64,000 nucleotides of DNA, from assembly GCF_001885945.1 (NCBI RefSeq), contig NZ_JXKQ01000003.1:234421-298420 (forward strand), in the 5' to 3' direction. The stretch comes from Enterococcus hermanniensis (GTDB lineage Bacteria > Bacillota > Bacilli > Lactobacillales > Enterococcaceae). The notes under the pieces are model-generated. The model did no database searches, was not told where the DNA came from, and saw only the letters and a list, made by a program, of their open reading frames with translations. The position numbers and the translations under genes were made by a program. Below are positions 27,077-35,881 of the stretch, piece after piece (the stretch's first letter is position 1; the number at the start of each line of letters is the position of its first letter).

Positions 27077-28426
27077 ATGGAACAAATGATGGATGATTCA
27101 AATGAATATTTATTGAAAGAAGCTCCGGTGAAAAAGGCGGTATTGAATTTATCGGTCCCTATGATGATCGGAACATCGGTCGGGGCGATCTACAATGTCG
27201 TGAATGCTTATTTTATTGGTCTCTTGCACAATACGCAGATGATCTCCGCTATTACGATCGGCACGCCCGTATTTATCGCATTAATGGCCATTGGAAATAT
27301 GTTTGGGGTTGGGGCGAGCACGTATATTACCCGCTTGATTGCAGTGAAAGACACTGCAAAAGCAAAAAAAGTAGCGGGCTATGGTTTCTATATGAGTTTG
27401 ATCGTGGCTCTTTTATTGGGAGCAATCGGCGTTGGTGCAATCAATCCTTTATTAAAACTATTAGGTGTCGATGCGGCAATGCACAGCTATGCGCTGCAAT
27501 ATGTCGTGACCTTGTTAGTCACAGGCTTTACCACGACGATCAATTTTACCTTGGAACAAGTCGTACGTTCAGAAGGCGCGGCAAAGGAATCCATGTATGG
27601 CATGATCATCAATGTCGGAGTGAATTTGATTTTTGATCCGCTCTTAATTTTATTTTTACAGTTGCATGTGATCGGTGCAGCATTGGCGATTGGCGTTGCT
27701 AACTTAGCGTCGATGCTCTATTATCTTTATTATTTATCTAGCAAAAGCGAACACTTAAAAGGTTTTGCTACGCACATTTTTTTATCGATCAAGGATCAAA
27801 TCGAAGTCTTGAAAATCGGAGTTTCTGAATTGATGAATTCTGGTTTTATGATTATTTCCACCTTACTCTTAAATGTCTATGCTGTTCGCTATGGCGATGA
27901 TGTGGTCGCAGGTTTTGGGATTGCGACACGTTTAGTCCAAGTCCCACAATTTTTGGTGATGGGAATTTTCTTTGGCGTGATTCCTTTATTTGCCTATAAT
28001 TATTCAAGTAAAAATAAAGAACGCTTAACTGCTAGTTTTAAAACAGCTTGTGCTTTCATTGCCTTGATCGTCTTCATATTTGTCTCATTAACGTACCTTT
28101 TTCGGTATCCGATTTTAGGCATATTCACTAACAGTTCAAGCTTGATTCAAGTTGGGGAATATATTTTGACGGCCTCTCTTGCGACCACAATTTTCAATGG
28201 CTTTGCAGGTTTAATCTTAGGAATGTTCCAAGGAACCGGCAAAGGGTTACCGACGATTATTATCTCGATTATCCAAAGTTTACTGATCATTCCGATCATT
28301 CTTTATATGAATAACAACTTTGGCTTGCATGGACTTGTTTGGGCTTCTACGGTGACTGAATTTATCGCCTTTTTGATTGGGATCGGTTTTTATCTCTATT
28401 ACCGCAAAGACTTTCGAGCGATCTAA
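27077..28426 (+). CDS. MATE-family multidrug efflux transporter, MepA-like
   Basis: 449 residues with 12 predicted membrane helices in two homologous halves. The N-terminal PVKKAVLNLSVPMMIGTSVG and LEQVVRSEGAAKESM are typical of MepA/DinF-type MATE proteins, which expel cationic drugs with Na+ or H+ antiport. It is under the three TetR-type operators and divergent from the repressor, the usual layout of drug-induced efflux. The start has AAGAGG upstream. Confidence 0.9.
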   Translation: MEQMMDDSNEYLLKEAPVKKAVLNLSVPMMIGTSVGAIYNVVNAYFIGLLHNTQMISAITIGTPVFIALMAIGNMFGVGASTYITRLIAVKDTAKAKKVAGYGFYMSLIVALLLGAIGVGAINPLLKLLGVDAAMHSYALQYVVTLLVTGFTTTINFTLEQVVRSEGAAKESMYGMIINVGVNLIFDPLLILFLQLHVIGAALAIGVANLASMLYYLYYLSSKSEHLKGFATHIFLSIKDQIEVLKIGVSELMNSGFMIISTLLLNVYAVRYGDDVVAGFGIATRLVQVPQFLVMGIFFGVIPLFAYNYSSKNKERLTASFKTACAFIALIVFIFVSLTYLFRYPILGIFTNSSSLIQVGEYILTASLATTIFNGFAGLILGMFQGTGKGLPTIIISIIQSLLIIPIILYMNNNFGLHGLVWASTVTEFIAFLIGIGFYLYYRKDFRAI

Positions 28427-28557
28427 TAATATGATGACTGGTTGCTCCTTAATTTTCCTTTACGTTTTGCCAGATTGACTGTTATATAAGCGAATCGCTA
28501 CTGTTTTGAGTGGATTGCTAGTACAATCAACGTTTACGACAATTCTGGAAGGGTTTG

Positions 28558-28866
28558 ATGATTGTCATGCCAAAAATAAATCGAAAGTCCCATGAAGTTG
28601 AATCAGTGCTGGAAGAAGATATTGAGATCCAAGGGAAACGATTCCGTTTGTATTTTCAAAACCGCTACACGATCCTTTCGTTAGTCGTCGATCTCTTGAC
28701 CGGGTTCTTTTACATCATCGGGAGCATTGCTGCTCTGGCACCAATTCCCGATCGCATCGGACTCTATTTTTACCTTATCGGCTCGATATTTCTGACGATC
28801 CGCCCCATTTTGCGCATTATCAAAAACATCTTTGTCTACGATGATTGGAAAGAATCTTCGAAATAA
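28558..28866 (+). CDS. YrhK-domain membrane protein
   Basis: 102 residues. The block FQNRYTILSLVVDLLTGFFY followed by IGSIAALAP and GLYFYLIGSIFLTIRP matches the YrhK-like family of small proteins with two membrane helices, function unknown. GGAAGGG lies 4 bp before the ATG at 28558; ATG at 28567 is an alternative. The C-terminal tail is short and charged. It is a single gene closed by a terminator. Confidence 0.75.
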   Translation: MIVMPKINRKSHEVESVLEEDIEIQGKRFRLYFQNRYTILSLVVDLLTGFFYIIGSIAALAPIPDRIGLYFYLIGSIFLTIRPILRIIKNIFVYDDWKESSK

Positions 28867-28900
28867 AAAAAGCAGTTCCTATTTAGGAGCTGCTTTTTTT
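28865..28900. terminator. Bidirectional terminator
   Basis: AAAAAAAGCAG...CTGCTTTTTTT stem with inner TTCCTA/TAGGAG pairing between the convergent yrhK-like and apbE genes. Confidence 0.85.
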
Positions 28901-28915
28901 ACGGAATAATTTTAC

Positions 28916-29941
28916 TTAGTTCATTTGATAATCGGTCCCGGTTTTTTGCTTGAAATTATTTTTCAAACCAGAAGTTTGATAGATTTTTTGATCTTTCGTA
29001 ATAAAAATCGCTTCAGTGGCGGGCAATTCTTCGATCAAAGCTAAGCCGTTAGTTAAACCAGCCGTAAATGCGACAGTTGATAAAGCATCGGCCGTCAGTG
29101 AGGAACTGGTCATGACCGTCACACTCATTAGCTGATTATCGATCGGATAACCCGTGGCTGGATCAAAGATATGGTGATAATCCGTACCTTTATTTTTCAA
29201 ATAGCGCTGATACGTACCCGAAGTAACAATCGTTTGATTTTTAGTCGCCACTTCTCCGATGATCGCATTGGCTTGTTTAGGATCACGGATGCCCACTTGC
29301 CACCGTTGGTCCTTTCCGCGAGGGCTATGGCCTAATACGTAAACATTTCCGCCTAAATCTAAGACCGCGGTCGTAACGCCTGCTTGCTTCAATAATTTGA
29401 CGATATTGTCTGTAGCATACCCTTTTCCTAGCGATCCGATGTCTAGCTGCATGCCTTTTTTAGTTAGAAAAACCGTTTGTTTTTTTGGATCTAATTGTAC
29501 CTTTTTATCGTCTACTAACGCGCGAGCAGCACTGATTTCTTCCGCATTCGGGGTCTTGGCTGCTTTTGAACCGATTCCCCAAAGTTCGGTCACCGGTCCG
29601 ATCGTCAAATCAAATTTTTCATAGGTTTGACTGAATTGTTTCGCCGTCGCTAACAGTTCATAGGTCTCGGGCGCCACTGGAACCGCTTCTATACCTGCGG
29701 CTGCATTGATTTTACTCAGTTCAGAGGCTGGATCAGCAAGATCCCATTGAGTGTGCAATTTTTCCAATTCTTCGAAGGCTTCGCTTAGAGCCGCTTTTTT
29801 CCCGCGATCATAGACTTTTATTGTGACGGGCGTGTCGAAGAAAAAGTCCGATTGTTCATCCGGAGTATCCATGACCGTTTTCTGACAACCACTCAAAAGC
29901 AAAATACTTAAAGATATCAGTCCTGCAAGAATTTTTTTCAT
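28916..29941 (-). CDS. apbE: FAD:protein FMN transferase lipoprotein
   Basis: 341 residues. A lipoprotein signal ends in LLLSGC, so the enzyme is anchored outside the membrane. ApbE proteins attach FMN covalently to a Thr of redox proteins such as RnfD, RnfG or NqrB/C. Visible motifs are FDLTIGPVTELWGIG, QLDIGSLGKGYATD, LDLGGNVYVLG, and the C-terminal HIFDPATGYP with SSLTADALSTVAF. ATG at 29941 follows AGGAGG by 5 bp. It is divergent from the NusG-II/Gx genes and close to RnfD, its likely substrate. Confidence 0.92.
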   Translation of the reverse strand: MKKILAGLISLSILLLSGCQKTVMDTPDEQSDFFFDTPVTIKVYDRGKKAALSEAFEELEKLHTQWDLADPASELSKINAAAGIEAVPVAPETYELLATAKQFSQTYEKFDLTIGPVTELWGIGSKAAKTPNAEEISAARALVDDKKVQLDPKKQTVFLTKKGMQLDIGSLGKGYATDNIVKLLKQAGVTTAVLDLGGNVYVLGHSPRGKDQRWQVGIRDPKQANAIIGEVATKNQTIVTSGTYQRYLKNKGTDYHHIFDPATGYPIDNQLMSVTVMTSSSLTADALSTVAFTAGLTNGLALIEELPATEAIFITKDQKIYQTSGLKNNFKQKTGTDYQMN

Positions 29942-30034
29942 CACTGCCTCCTTTTTAATTTGTTTCTTTTATCATAACGCGTCTGGTCAATAATTACCAA
30001 GATCCTATGATAAAATGAAGGTGGAGGCTGGATT

Positions 30035-30421
30035 ATGAAAAATTTGAAACGTTATTTTAACTGGAAAGACCTTTGTCTGATTTTAGGCCTGTTTCTGTGT
30101 TCATTTATTCCTTTACTCTTTTTTCGTCAACCTACTAATCCGTCAGTCATCGCTGTGCTCAAAGTCCACGGTCAAGAAATTCAGCGCTTTGATTTAACCA
30201 AGTCGGCTGGGGAGACTTATCATTATCAGTCTGAGAATGGGGAATCGAATCTGATCGAGATCAATCATCGGCGGATTCGGATCAAAGAAGCAAATTGTCG
30301 CGACCATGTTTGTGAAACGGTCGGCTGGATCGATCAGCCGGGACAAACAATCGTCTGTCTCCCGCACCAACTAGTGCTTGAAATCCAAACTGGAGGTGAC
30401 AAGCACGGATCGATTTATTGA
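30035..30421 (+). CDS. NusG domain II-containing protein
   Basis: 128 residues. One N-terminal membrane helix (about 12-30) is followed by an extracytoplasmic NusG-II-type domain with the paired cysteines in ANCRDHVCETVGW and the ending IVCLPHQLVLEI. These small proteins are commonly encoded beside Rnf and ApbE genes; their role is not established. Gene order with the Gx protein, 12 bp downstream, supports a shared transcript. Confidence 0.85.
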   Translation: MKNLKRYFNWKDLCLILGLFLCSFIPLLFFRQPTNPSVIAVLKVHGQEIQRFDLTKSAGETYHYQSENGESNLIEINHRRIRIKEANCRDHVCETVGWIDQPGQTIVCLPHQLVLEIQTGGDKHGSIY

Positions 30422-30433
30422 TCTGTCTTTCTG

Positions 30434-30946
30434 ATGAATACTTTACATAAACATGTTTTTATCGCTTTATTGGCGGCCCAAGCAATTTTATTGAGCTTGA
30501 TCGAACGACTGATTCCCCCCGTCTTTGCTTTCGCTCCGGGCGCTAAGATCGGTTTAGCCAATGTCGTGATCATTATCGCACTTTATACTCTGTCGACAAA
30601 AGATAGTTTTTTCTTAGTGGTGCTGCGCTTATTGCTAGCGACATTATTAGGTGGAACGGTCATGGGGTTATTGTATGCAACGGTCGGTGGGTTATTGAGT
30701 TTTTGGGGAATGCTTTTGTTAAAACGTCTTCCTGCTCCTCATTTTAGTGTGGTGGGGATCAGTGCTGCCGGTGGTTTCTTACATAATTTAGGCCAATTAG
30801 TCGTTGCAGCATTGTTAGCTAAGACGTGGACGATTTTGTTGTATCTACCAGTGTTAGGAAGTATCGGGATTGTTTCCGGTATTTTATCGGGAATATTAGC
30901 CAAACTGCTCTTAGATAAATGGCCCCATTTATCACATAAATCATAA
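30434..30946 (+). CDS. Gx transporter / heptaprenyl diphosphate synthase component I-like protein
   Basis: 170 residues with about five hydrophobic helices. PPVFAFAPGAKIGLANVV and GGTVMGLLYATVGGLLS are characteristic of the Hpre_diP_synt_I/Gx family. These are ECF S-component-like membrane proteins that usually lie beside NusG-II and Rnf genes. Whether it imports a precursor or assists quinone synthesis is unknown. A terminator follows, so RnfC has its own promoter. Confidence 0.8.
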   Translation: MNTLHKHVFIALLAAQAILLSLIERLIPPVFAFAPGAKIGLANVVIIIALYTLSTKDSFFLVVLRLLLATLLGGTVMGLLYATVGGLLSFWGMLLLKRLPAPHFSVVGISAAGGFLHNLGQLVVAALLAKTWTILLYLPVLGSIGIVSGILSGILAKLLLDKWPHLSHKS

Positions 30947-30947
30947 T

Positions 30948-30981
30948 GCCGTCAGCACTTCAGTTGCTGGCGGTCCTTTTT
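30948..30981 (+). terminator. Terminator after the Gx gene
   Basis: CCGTCAGCA (30949-30957) pairs with TGCTGGCGG (30965-30973), followed by TCCTTTTT. Confidence 0.8.
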
Positions 30982-31052
30982 GTACTCAGGATATTCCTTT
31001 GTCCCACTGTCAAGATATGCTACGATAAAAGAAAAGGTTAGGAGGACACGTG

Positions 31053-32378
31053 ATGAAAATCCATGATTTCTCTGGTGGTTTCTTTTTTGAGCCTTCAACG
31101 AAACAATTGAAAAAATTATTCGCTGTAAAAAATGAGAACGTTTTTATATTTGAACCAAAAACAGTCACGATCCCCTTTGATCAACACATCGGTGCCCCCA
31201 ACGAATTGGTTGTCACTATCGGTGACAACGTGCGGCAAGGACAGATCATTGCCAAAAGCAGTGCCGATATCAGTGGACATGTCCACTCTTCAGTCAGCGG
31301 AACCGTGTTAGAAATTTTAGAAGTCCCGACTTTTGACGGTGAGACCCAACGTGCGATTAAGATCCAATGTGCAAATGAGAAAACCTTGCCCGAGTTGATC
31401 CCAGCAGATTTAGCGCCCGAAATCGCGGTGCGTCATGCTGGGATCGTTGGTCTAGGCGGTGCTACGTTTCCAACGCATATCAAACTCGATCCGGCCGATC
31501 ATATCGAGATCGAAGCCGTGATTTTGAACGGTGCCGAGTGTGAACCCTTCTTAGCCTCAGATGACTACTTGATGCGCTATGAAAGTCGCAAAATCTTACG
31601 CGGCGGTGAATTAGCACGCCAGATCATCGGAGCAAAAAAAATCTTGGTTGGGATCGAGTCCGACAAACCAAAAGCCTTAGCCGCCATGAAAAAAGCGGCC
31701 AAAGCGATTCCTGAATGTTTCGTCTTTGCTTTACCTGTAAAATATCCACAAGGTGGCGAAGGTCAACTATTAGAAACACTGCTAGCCAAAGAATCCCCCA
31801 TTGATGGTCGTTCTGTCGAGACGGGTGGGTTTACGATCAATGTCGCGACTGCTTTTGCGATCGCCGAAGCCGTTGATGCACGTAAATCGCTGACGCATCG
31901 TTATGTGACGATCACCGGAGATGTCGCTGAACCAAAAGTGATTTCCTTTCCTTTAGGTAGCAGTGTCGGAGATTTGATCGATTATTGTGGCGGATTTATC
32001 GGGACCCCTTCACGAGTGATCCATGGTGGACCGATGATGGGCAAAACGATCACGAATTTAGATTTTCCTTTAGCTAAAGGTAGTAACGGCATCATCGTCT
32101 TCAATCAAGAACATGATGGCAAGTTGCCTGAATCTCCCTGCATTCGTTGCAACCGTTGTGTGACGGTTTGCCCCGTCCGACTTGAACCGCAATCGATCGA
32201 TTTAGCCTATCGCAGCGGTGATTTGTTCACTTGTGATCAATTGATGGCTGAAGAATGTATCAATTGTGGCTGTTGTACCTATGTCTGCCCTGCTCGACGC
32301 GACCTAGCTGCTAAGATCAGTGCTGCTGGAAATGAAATCAAATCACTAAAAAAGGAGTTGGCCGCCAATGAAAAATGA
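31053..32378 (+). CDS. rnfC: RnfC-like electron transport subunit
   Basis: 441 residues. RnfC binds NADH/FMN and two 4Fe-4S clusters at the cytoplasmic face of the Rnf complex. Seen here are the N-terminal barrel-sandwich segment, a flavin/NADH-binding stretch (GIVGLGGATFPTHIKL), a SLBB part, and two clusters CIRCNRCVTVCP and CINCGCCTYVCP near residues 365-410. The ATG at 31053 follows GGAGG by 7 bp. RnfD begins inside the last 11 bp. The canonical RnfG, E, A and B genes are absent. Confidence 0.9.
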   Translation: MKIHDFSGGFFFEPSTKQLKKLFAVKNENVFIFEPKTVTIPFDQHIGAPNELVVTIGDNVRQGQIIAKSSADISGHVHSSVSGTVLEILEVPTFDGETQRAIKIQCANEKTLPELIPADLAPEIAVRHAGIVGLGGATFPTHIKLDPADHIEIEAVILNGAECEPFLASDDYLMRYESRKILRGGELARQIIGAKKILVGIESDKPKALAAMKKAAKAIPECFVFALPVKYPQGGEGQLLETLLAKESPIDGRSVETGGFTINVATAFAIAEAVDARKSLTHRYVTITGDVAEPKVISFPLGSSVGDLIDYCGGFIGTPSRVIHGGPMMGKTITNLDFPLAKGSNGIIVFNQEHDGKLPESPCIRCNRCVTVCPVRLEPQSIDLAYRSGDLFTCDQLMAEECINCGCCTYVCPARRDLAAKISAAGNEIKSLKKELAANEK

Positions 32379-33372
32379 GTCGCTGACGTTAACTTCTACA
32401 AGCTCGCCGCATATTATTGGAGATGCCACTACCCGTGAGATCATGAAATGGGTCTTGATCACATTGGCACCCATTGTTTTAATCTCTGGTTTCTTTTTTG
32501 GTTGGCGAGTGTACTTGCTTTATCTGATTGCAATTGTAACTGCCCAACTTTGTGAGCTTTTGTGGTTTAAATGGACCGATAAACCCTTGACTTGGGACCT
32601 TAGTGCCATTGTCACTGCTGTTTTGATGACTATGAATCTGCCACCGACTGCCCCTTGGTATTTCCCAATGATTGGCGCTGCATTTGCAATCATTGTCGTC
32701 AAAGAATTTTTCGGCGGACTAGGCTATAACTTCTTAAATCCCGCATTAGGCGGCCGCGCATTATTGGTTGGCTTGTTCTTTTCGGAGATGTTCAAAATCA
32801 GTTGGCCCAACCCGCCGTTTGACCGGTTATCCCCCGATGTTGTTTCACAAGCAACACCGTTAGCAAGGTTAAACGATCAGCAATCCTTGACCAATCACGA
32901 ATTAGTTCAAGCTTTTCTCGGCAATATTGGCGGGCGCATCGGAGAGACTTGCAGCATTTTGATCATCTTAGCTGCTATCGTATTGCTTAAAAAGAACATT
33001 ATTCAGTACCACATTCCAGTCATTATTGTAGCAACGGTCGCGCTAGGCGCTTGGCTCTTTGGTGGAGATACCGGGCTGGCGAGTTGGCAAACGGTACTAG
33101 GTCATGTACTCAGTGGTGGATTATTATTAGGCGCCGTTTTTATGGCGACAGATTATGCTTCTAGTCCCGCCAATAAGTTAGGCGAATGCCTTTTTGCTTT
33201 TGGAATCGGTCTCTTGATCCTCGTCTTTCGTTTTTTAGGACCAACGAATGAAGGCGTTAGTTATGCGATTTTGACAATGAATTGTGCCACGCCTTTGATT
33301 GATCGTTTGTTGCGCCGACGTGTGTTAGGTGAACCAGGTAATCGAATCATTAACGCCAAACTAAAACGCTAG
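32368..33372 (+). CDS. rnfD: RnfD-like electron transport subunit
   Basis: 334 residues with about eight to ten membrane helices. The FMN-carrying motif of RnfD is present as DVVSQATPLARL, with Thr163 as the predicted flavin attachment site for ApbE. GGLGYNFLNPALGGRA and FMATDYASSPAN are typical. It overlaps rnfC by 11 bp and is followed 12 bp later by a membrane-protein gene with an internal stop. RnfD normally works inside a six-subunit complex that is not encoded here. Confidence 0.9.
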   Translation: MKNESLTLTSTSSPHIIGDATTREIMKWVLITLAPIVLISGFFFGWRVYLLYLIAIVTAQLCELLWFKWTDKPLTWDLSAIVTAVLMTMNLPPTAPWYFPMIGAAFAIIVVKEFFGGLGYNFLNPALGGRALLVGLFFSEMFKISWPNPPFDRLSPDVVSQATPLARLNDQQSLTNHELVQAFLGNIGGRIGETCSILIILAAIVLLKKNIIQYHIPVIIVATVALGAWLFGGDTGLASWQTVLGHVLSGGLLLGAVFMATDYASSPANKLGECLFAFGIGLLILVFRFLGPTNEGVSYAILTMNCATPLIDRLLRRRVLGEPGNRIINAKLKR

Positions 33373-33384
33373 GAGGAGCAACTG

Positions 33385-33951
33385 ATGACACTTACGATTC
33401 GACTCGTATTCTTTTTAGGTTTGTTGTGACTGACTAGCGATGCAGAAAAAAAGCCACCAAAAATTGGCAGCAAACGACCTAGTAGTTTAGCTAAAAATTT
33501 ACTAACAATTTTTCTAGTCAGTGGAATTGCTTGGCTAGGAGGTATGTTATTTTGGTTTTTTGATTCCATTATCGGTGATTTCGGCAACCAAGTCGTGACT
33601 TTTCCGACGATGATTGGTAGTTGCACCTTAATAATAGCCGCTATCGTCTGGCTGATCAGTCGCCCATGGATTCCATCAGAGATGCACGCAGTCTTATTAG
33701 TTTTGCCGTTCATTCTGAATCTGGCATTGCTACCCACGATTTTTTCAGCGAATACTTTTTTCTATCAATACAATCTCGGACTGCTCTTCTTCTTTGTTTG
33801 CGGAGGATTGTTCAGCGGAATCAAGGAACGCATAGCGATCGCTCCGATTCCGAAAATATTAGCCGGTTGGCCGATCCAATTGACTGCTTTGTTTTTGATT
33901 TTTCTCAGCTTGTCTTTTTTCCACGGCGTCTTTTTTGATACGATTTTCTAA
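33385..33951 (+). pseudogene. Six-helix-type membrane protein interrupted by in-frame TGA
   Basis: An ATG at 33385 with AGGAGGAG upstream opens a frame that stops at a TGA (codon 15, 33427-33429), then stays open in the same frame to 33951. Read through, it gives about 188 residues with four to six hydrophobic helices and starts MTLTIRLVFFLGLL. TGG to TGA is the simplest explanation. The internal ATG at 33544 has AGGAGG only 1 bp away, so efficient restart is unlikely. It does not look like RnfA or RnfE; the family is not recognised. It is the third gene of the rnfCD operon. Confidence 0.75.
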
Positions 33952-33976
33952 CGTCAGCTATTTCATGAGGATAATC

Positions 33977-34018
33977 AAAAAAAGATCGAACCCTGAAAAT
34001 TCAGGGTTCGATCTTTTT
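33977..34018. terminator. Bidirectional terminator after the rnf locus
   Basis: AAAAAGATCGAACCCTGAA pairs with TTCAGGGTTCGATCTTTTT, a near-perfect 19-bp stem. Confidence 0.88.
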
Positions 34019-34178
34019 AATTATTACCATAAGTTTGATAATTCACCATTCCCAATGTGGTCGTGAATAGTCGTGATTTAGCTGCTAATTCGATCTGGAT
34101 TTTTTCAAATTCAGAAAGGGTGTGTTTCTTTTTAGCCGCGGTAGTTTGTTTGGCTTGTTTATCAAAGATTTTTTTCAT
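34017..34178 (-). CDS. Small hypothetical protein
   Basis: 53 residues from the ATG at 34178, which has GGGAGG 8 bp upstream. It starts MKKIFDKQAKQ and is strongly basic over the first half (KKKHTLSEFEK), with no membrane segment. It lies 29 bp after the GNAT acetyltransferase on the same strand, so the two are probably co-transcribed and it could be an acetylation target or partner (speculative). Family not recognised. Confidence 0.55.
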   Translation of the reverse strand: MKKIFDKQAKQTTAAKKKHTLSEFEKIQIELAAKSRLFTTTLGMVNYQTYGNN

Positions 34179-34207
34179 AGCTGTTTCCTCCCTGAAAGTC
34201 AATTGGA

Positions 34208-34648
34208 TTATTGTTGTGAAAATAATGGTGCTGATTCAAGCGATACTACTTTCGTCATCCAAACGAAGTCGATCGTGTGTTTTTTGAAGTCCCAAAAAAT
34301 GGGTTTATACTTTCTTTTTTGATAAAAAGTTTGAGCGGTTTTACGCGCGGTCAAAACAATCCGATAATGTCCTTGCTCTTGAGCAAGATCTTCACATTGG
34401 CTCATTAACTGATCACCTATTTTTTTGCCTTGATATTCTGGCGAGACCGCGACTTGCCGAATACGAGCGATTCCAAATGGATACAGTTGTATCGCGGCCG
34501 TCCCCACGACTTCTCCTTGTTCAATCGCTACAAAAACAATCAAATTTCTTTCTTGATCCCAATCTATTTTTCCGCCTAAAAGTTGTTTGCGCAATTTTAG
34601 GGCGGCCGTATGCTCCTTGCTAAATAATTCAGCCTGTTCAATCTTCAT
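34208..34648 (-). CDS. GNAT-family N-acetyltransferase
   Basis: 146 residues. The acetyl-CoA loop is VAVSPEYQGKKIGDQLMSQC, preceded by strands LIVFVAIEQGEVVGTAAIQL. The C-terminal YRIVLTARKTAQTFYQKRKY resembles the ElaA/YjcF-type branch. The substrate is not readable. AGGACG lies upstream of the ATG. A consensus promoter with GGTACC boxes about 200 bp upstream probably drives it. Confidence 0.85.
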   Translation of the reverse strand: MKIEQAELFSKEHTAALKLRKQLLGGKIDWDQERNLIVFVAIEQGEVVGTAAIQLYPFGIARIRQVAVSPEYQGKKIGDQLMSQCEDLAQEQGHYRIVLTARKTAQTFYQKRKYKPIFWDFKKHTIDFVWMTKVVSLESAPLFSQQ

Positions 34649-34810
34649 CGCAAACGTCCTCCGTATTCCTAGAAATTTTCCACCTTTGATAGCGTAGAAA
34701 AATAATTTTTGCTTTCTCTAATCCGCTAAATGCTCCTGACTCATATACTAAGAAGCATCAAAATCGATAACTGTTATTTTGAAAAAGTTTCCTTAGTCAG
34801 CTTTCGATTC

Positions 34811-34879
34811 GGTACCTATTTTTTAGGTACCTAACATTCAACCTATTCTTAGTATACTTCGGTACCTAAACATTGTCAA
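34811..34879 (-). promoter_or_regulatory. Consensus promoter with three GGTACC boxes
   Basis: On the minus strand TTGACA (34874-34879) and TATACT (34851-34856) are 17 bp apart. A GGTACC box lies in the spacer, and two more form the inverted pair GGTACCTATTTTTTAGGTACC at 34811-34831 just downstream. The layout is that of a repressible promoter directed at the GNAT gene. The rest of the 34649-35003 interval is AT-rich with no gene. Confidence 0.75.
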
Positions 34880-35003
34880 TAAATAATTTTATTTAAATAA
34901 AAAATCGAAAACTATCTATTTAACCATTTTAAAAAAATTTATAAAAAAACATATGACTAAATATAATGCTATCAGTTTTTATCTAAACTGTTCACCAATC
35001 GCA

Positions 35004-35396
35004 TTAAGGGACCGTTCCTCGATGCATAGTAGCTATATCGATTCGAACTAATAATTGGGCGACCTTCCAAGCAATATACTTGGGCAAAAATGGGAAAAGT
35101 TCTTGTAAAATCTCCTGCCATTCTGCTTGCGAAAAATAGCCTTCAAACTGATAATAAAACCGTTTAAAAGCCGGGACGCTTCGATATTCTTTCTGTATAT
35201 AAAGGTTGCGGACCAACTCGCAACACGGCTTTTCAATCCCCTCAGTCCCTAATGCTGCGCGGACTTGGAACACAATGATTAATCGGAGCAGTGTTTCAGC
35301 ATCTTGTTTTTCTGCATAAAAGATAGTGATTCGTTTTTCTAATGTTTCAGGTTTCAAATGAAACAATTGACGCATCGTAAAGGGATGCTTATTCAT
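35004..35396 (-). CDS. Hypothetical protein
   Basis: 130 residues, family not recognised. It is mostly helical by composition, with aromatic-rich blocks (RFYYQFEGYFSQAEWQEIL) and no signal peptide or membrane segment. AAAGGAG precedes the ATG. It ends before the GGTACC promoter interval and is divergent from the ComK-like gene across a 485-bp AT-rich spacer, so it may be co-regulated with it. Confidence 0.6.
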   Translation of the reverse strand: MNKHPFTMRQLFHLKPETLEKRITIFYAEKQDAETLLRLIIVFQVRAALGTEGIEKPCCELVRNLYIQKEYRSVPAFKRFYYQFEGYFSQAEWQEILQELFPFLPKYIAWKVAQLLVRIDIATMHRGTVP

Positions 35397-35881
35397 CGGT
35401 CCGACTCCTTTCTTTTTTCTTCACAATAACTAACGAAACTGCTAAATGCTGTATTCAAAAAGTTTCATATACGAAAAAAAAAGCAAATAATTTTGCTTTT
35501 CGAGTTTCAAACTGAAAAAATTTTTTGCTCACTTCACAGACAGTCTGCTGCAACAAAGTAAAAATAAAAAAACAGCTATCTTTATTCGATCTGTTTTATC
35601 AAAACTGCAATGCCCGATAAAAAAACTAAAAATAACAATTATAGATAAATAAAAAAGAGTTATATTTTCATTTTGTGATCATTTTCTACAAATAAGAGTT
35701 TCTTTAGTTATTCAGATTTTTCAAGAAAAAACAAGTTTTATGGATAGTTGAAAAAAAGTGGAACAGTCTCAAAGATAAAAAGCTGATTTTATTAATCTGC
35801 CAATAAAAAAGAAGTCGTGTCGTTTTTTATCGCATGAATTATAGTGAAGATGAAATTATCATTTTGAAGGAGGAAACATTT
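35397..35881. other. 485-bp AT-rich spacer upstream of the ComK-like gene
   Basis: No gene is supported. It is rich in A- and T-runs (for example CGAAAAAAAAAGC and AAAAAATTTTTTG). The last 48 bp form an open frame continuous with the ComK-like gene (ATG at 35834), but it lacks a ribosome site. It probably holds divergent promoters and curved DNA. Confidence 0.5.

Noticed and set aside
33427..33429. TGA read as selenocysteine
   Set aside because: No SECIS-like hairpin right after the codon and no sel genes in the window. A Trp codon mutated to TGA explains it more simply.
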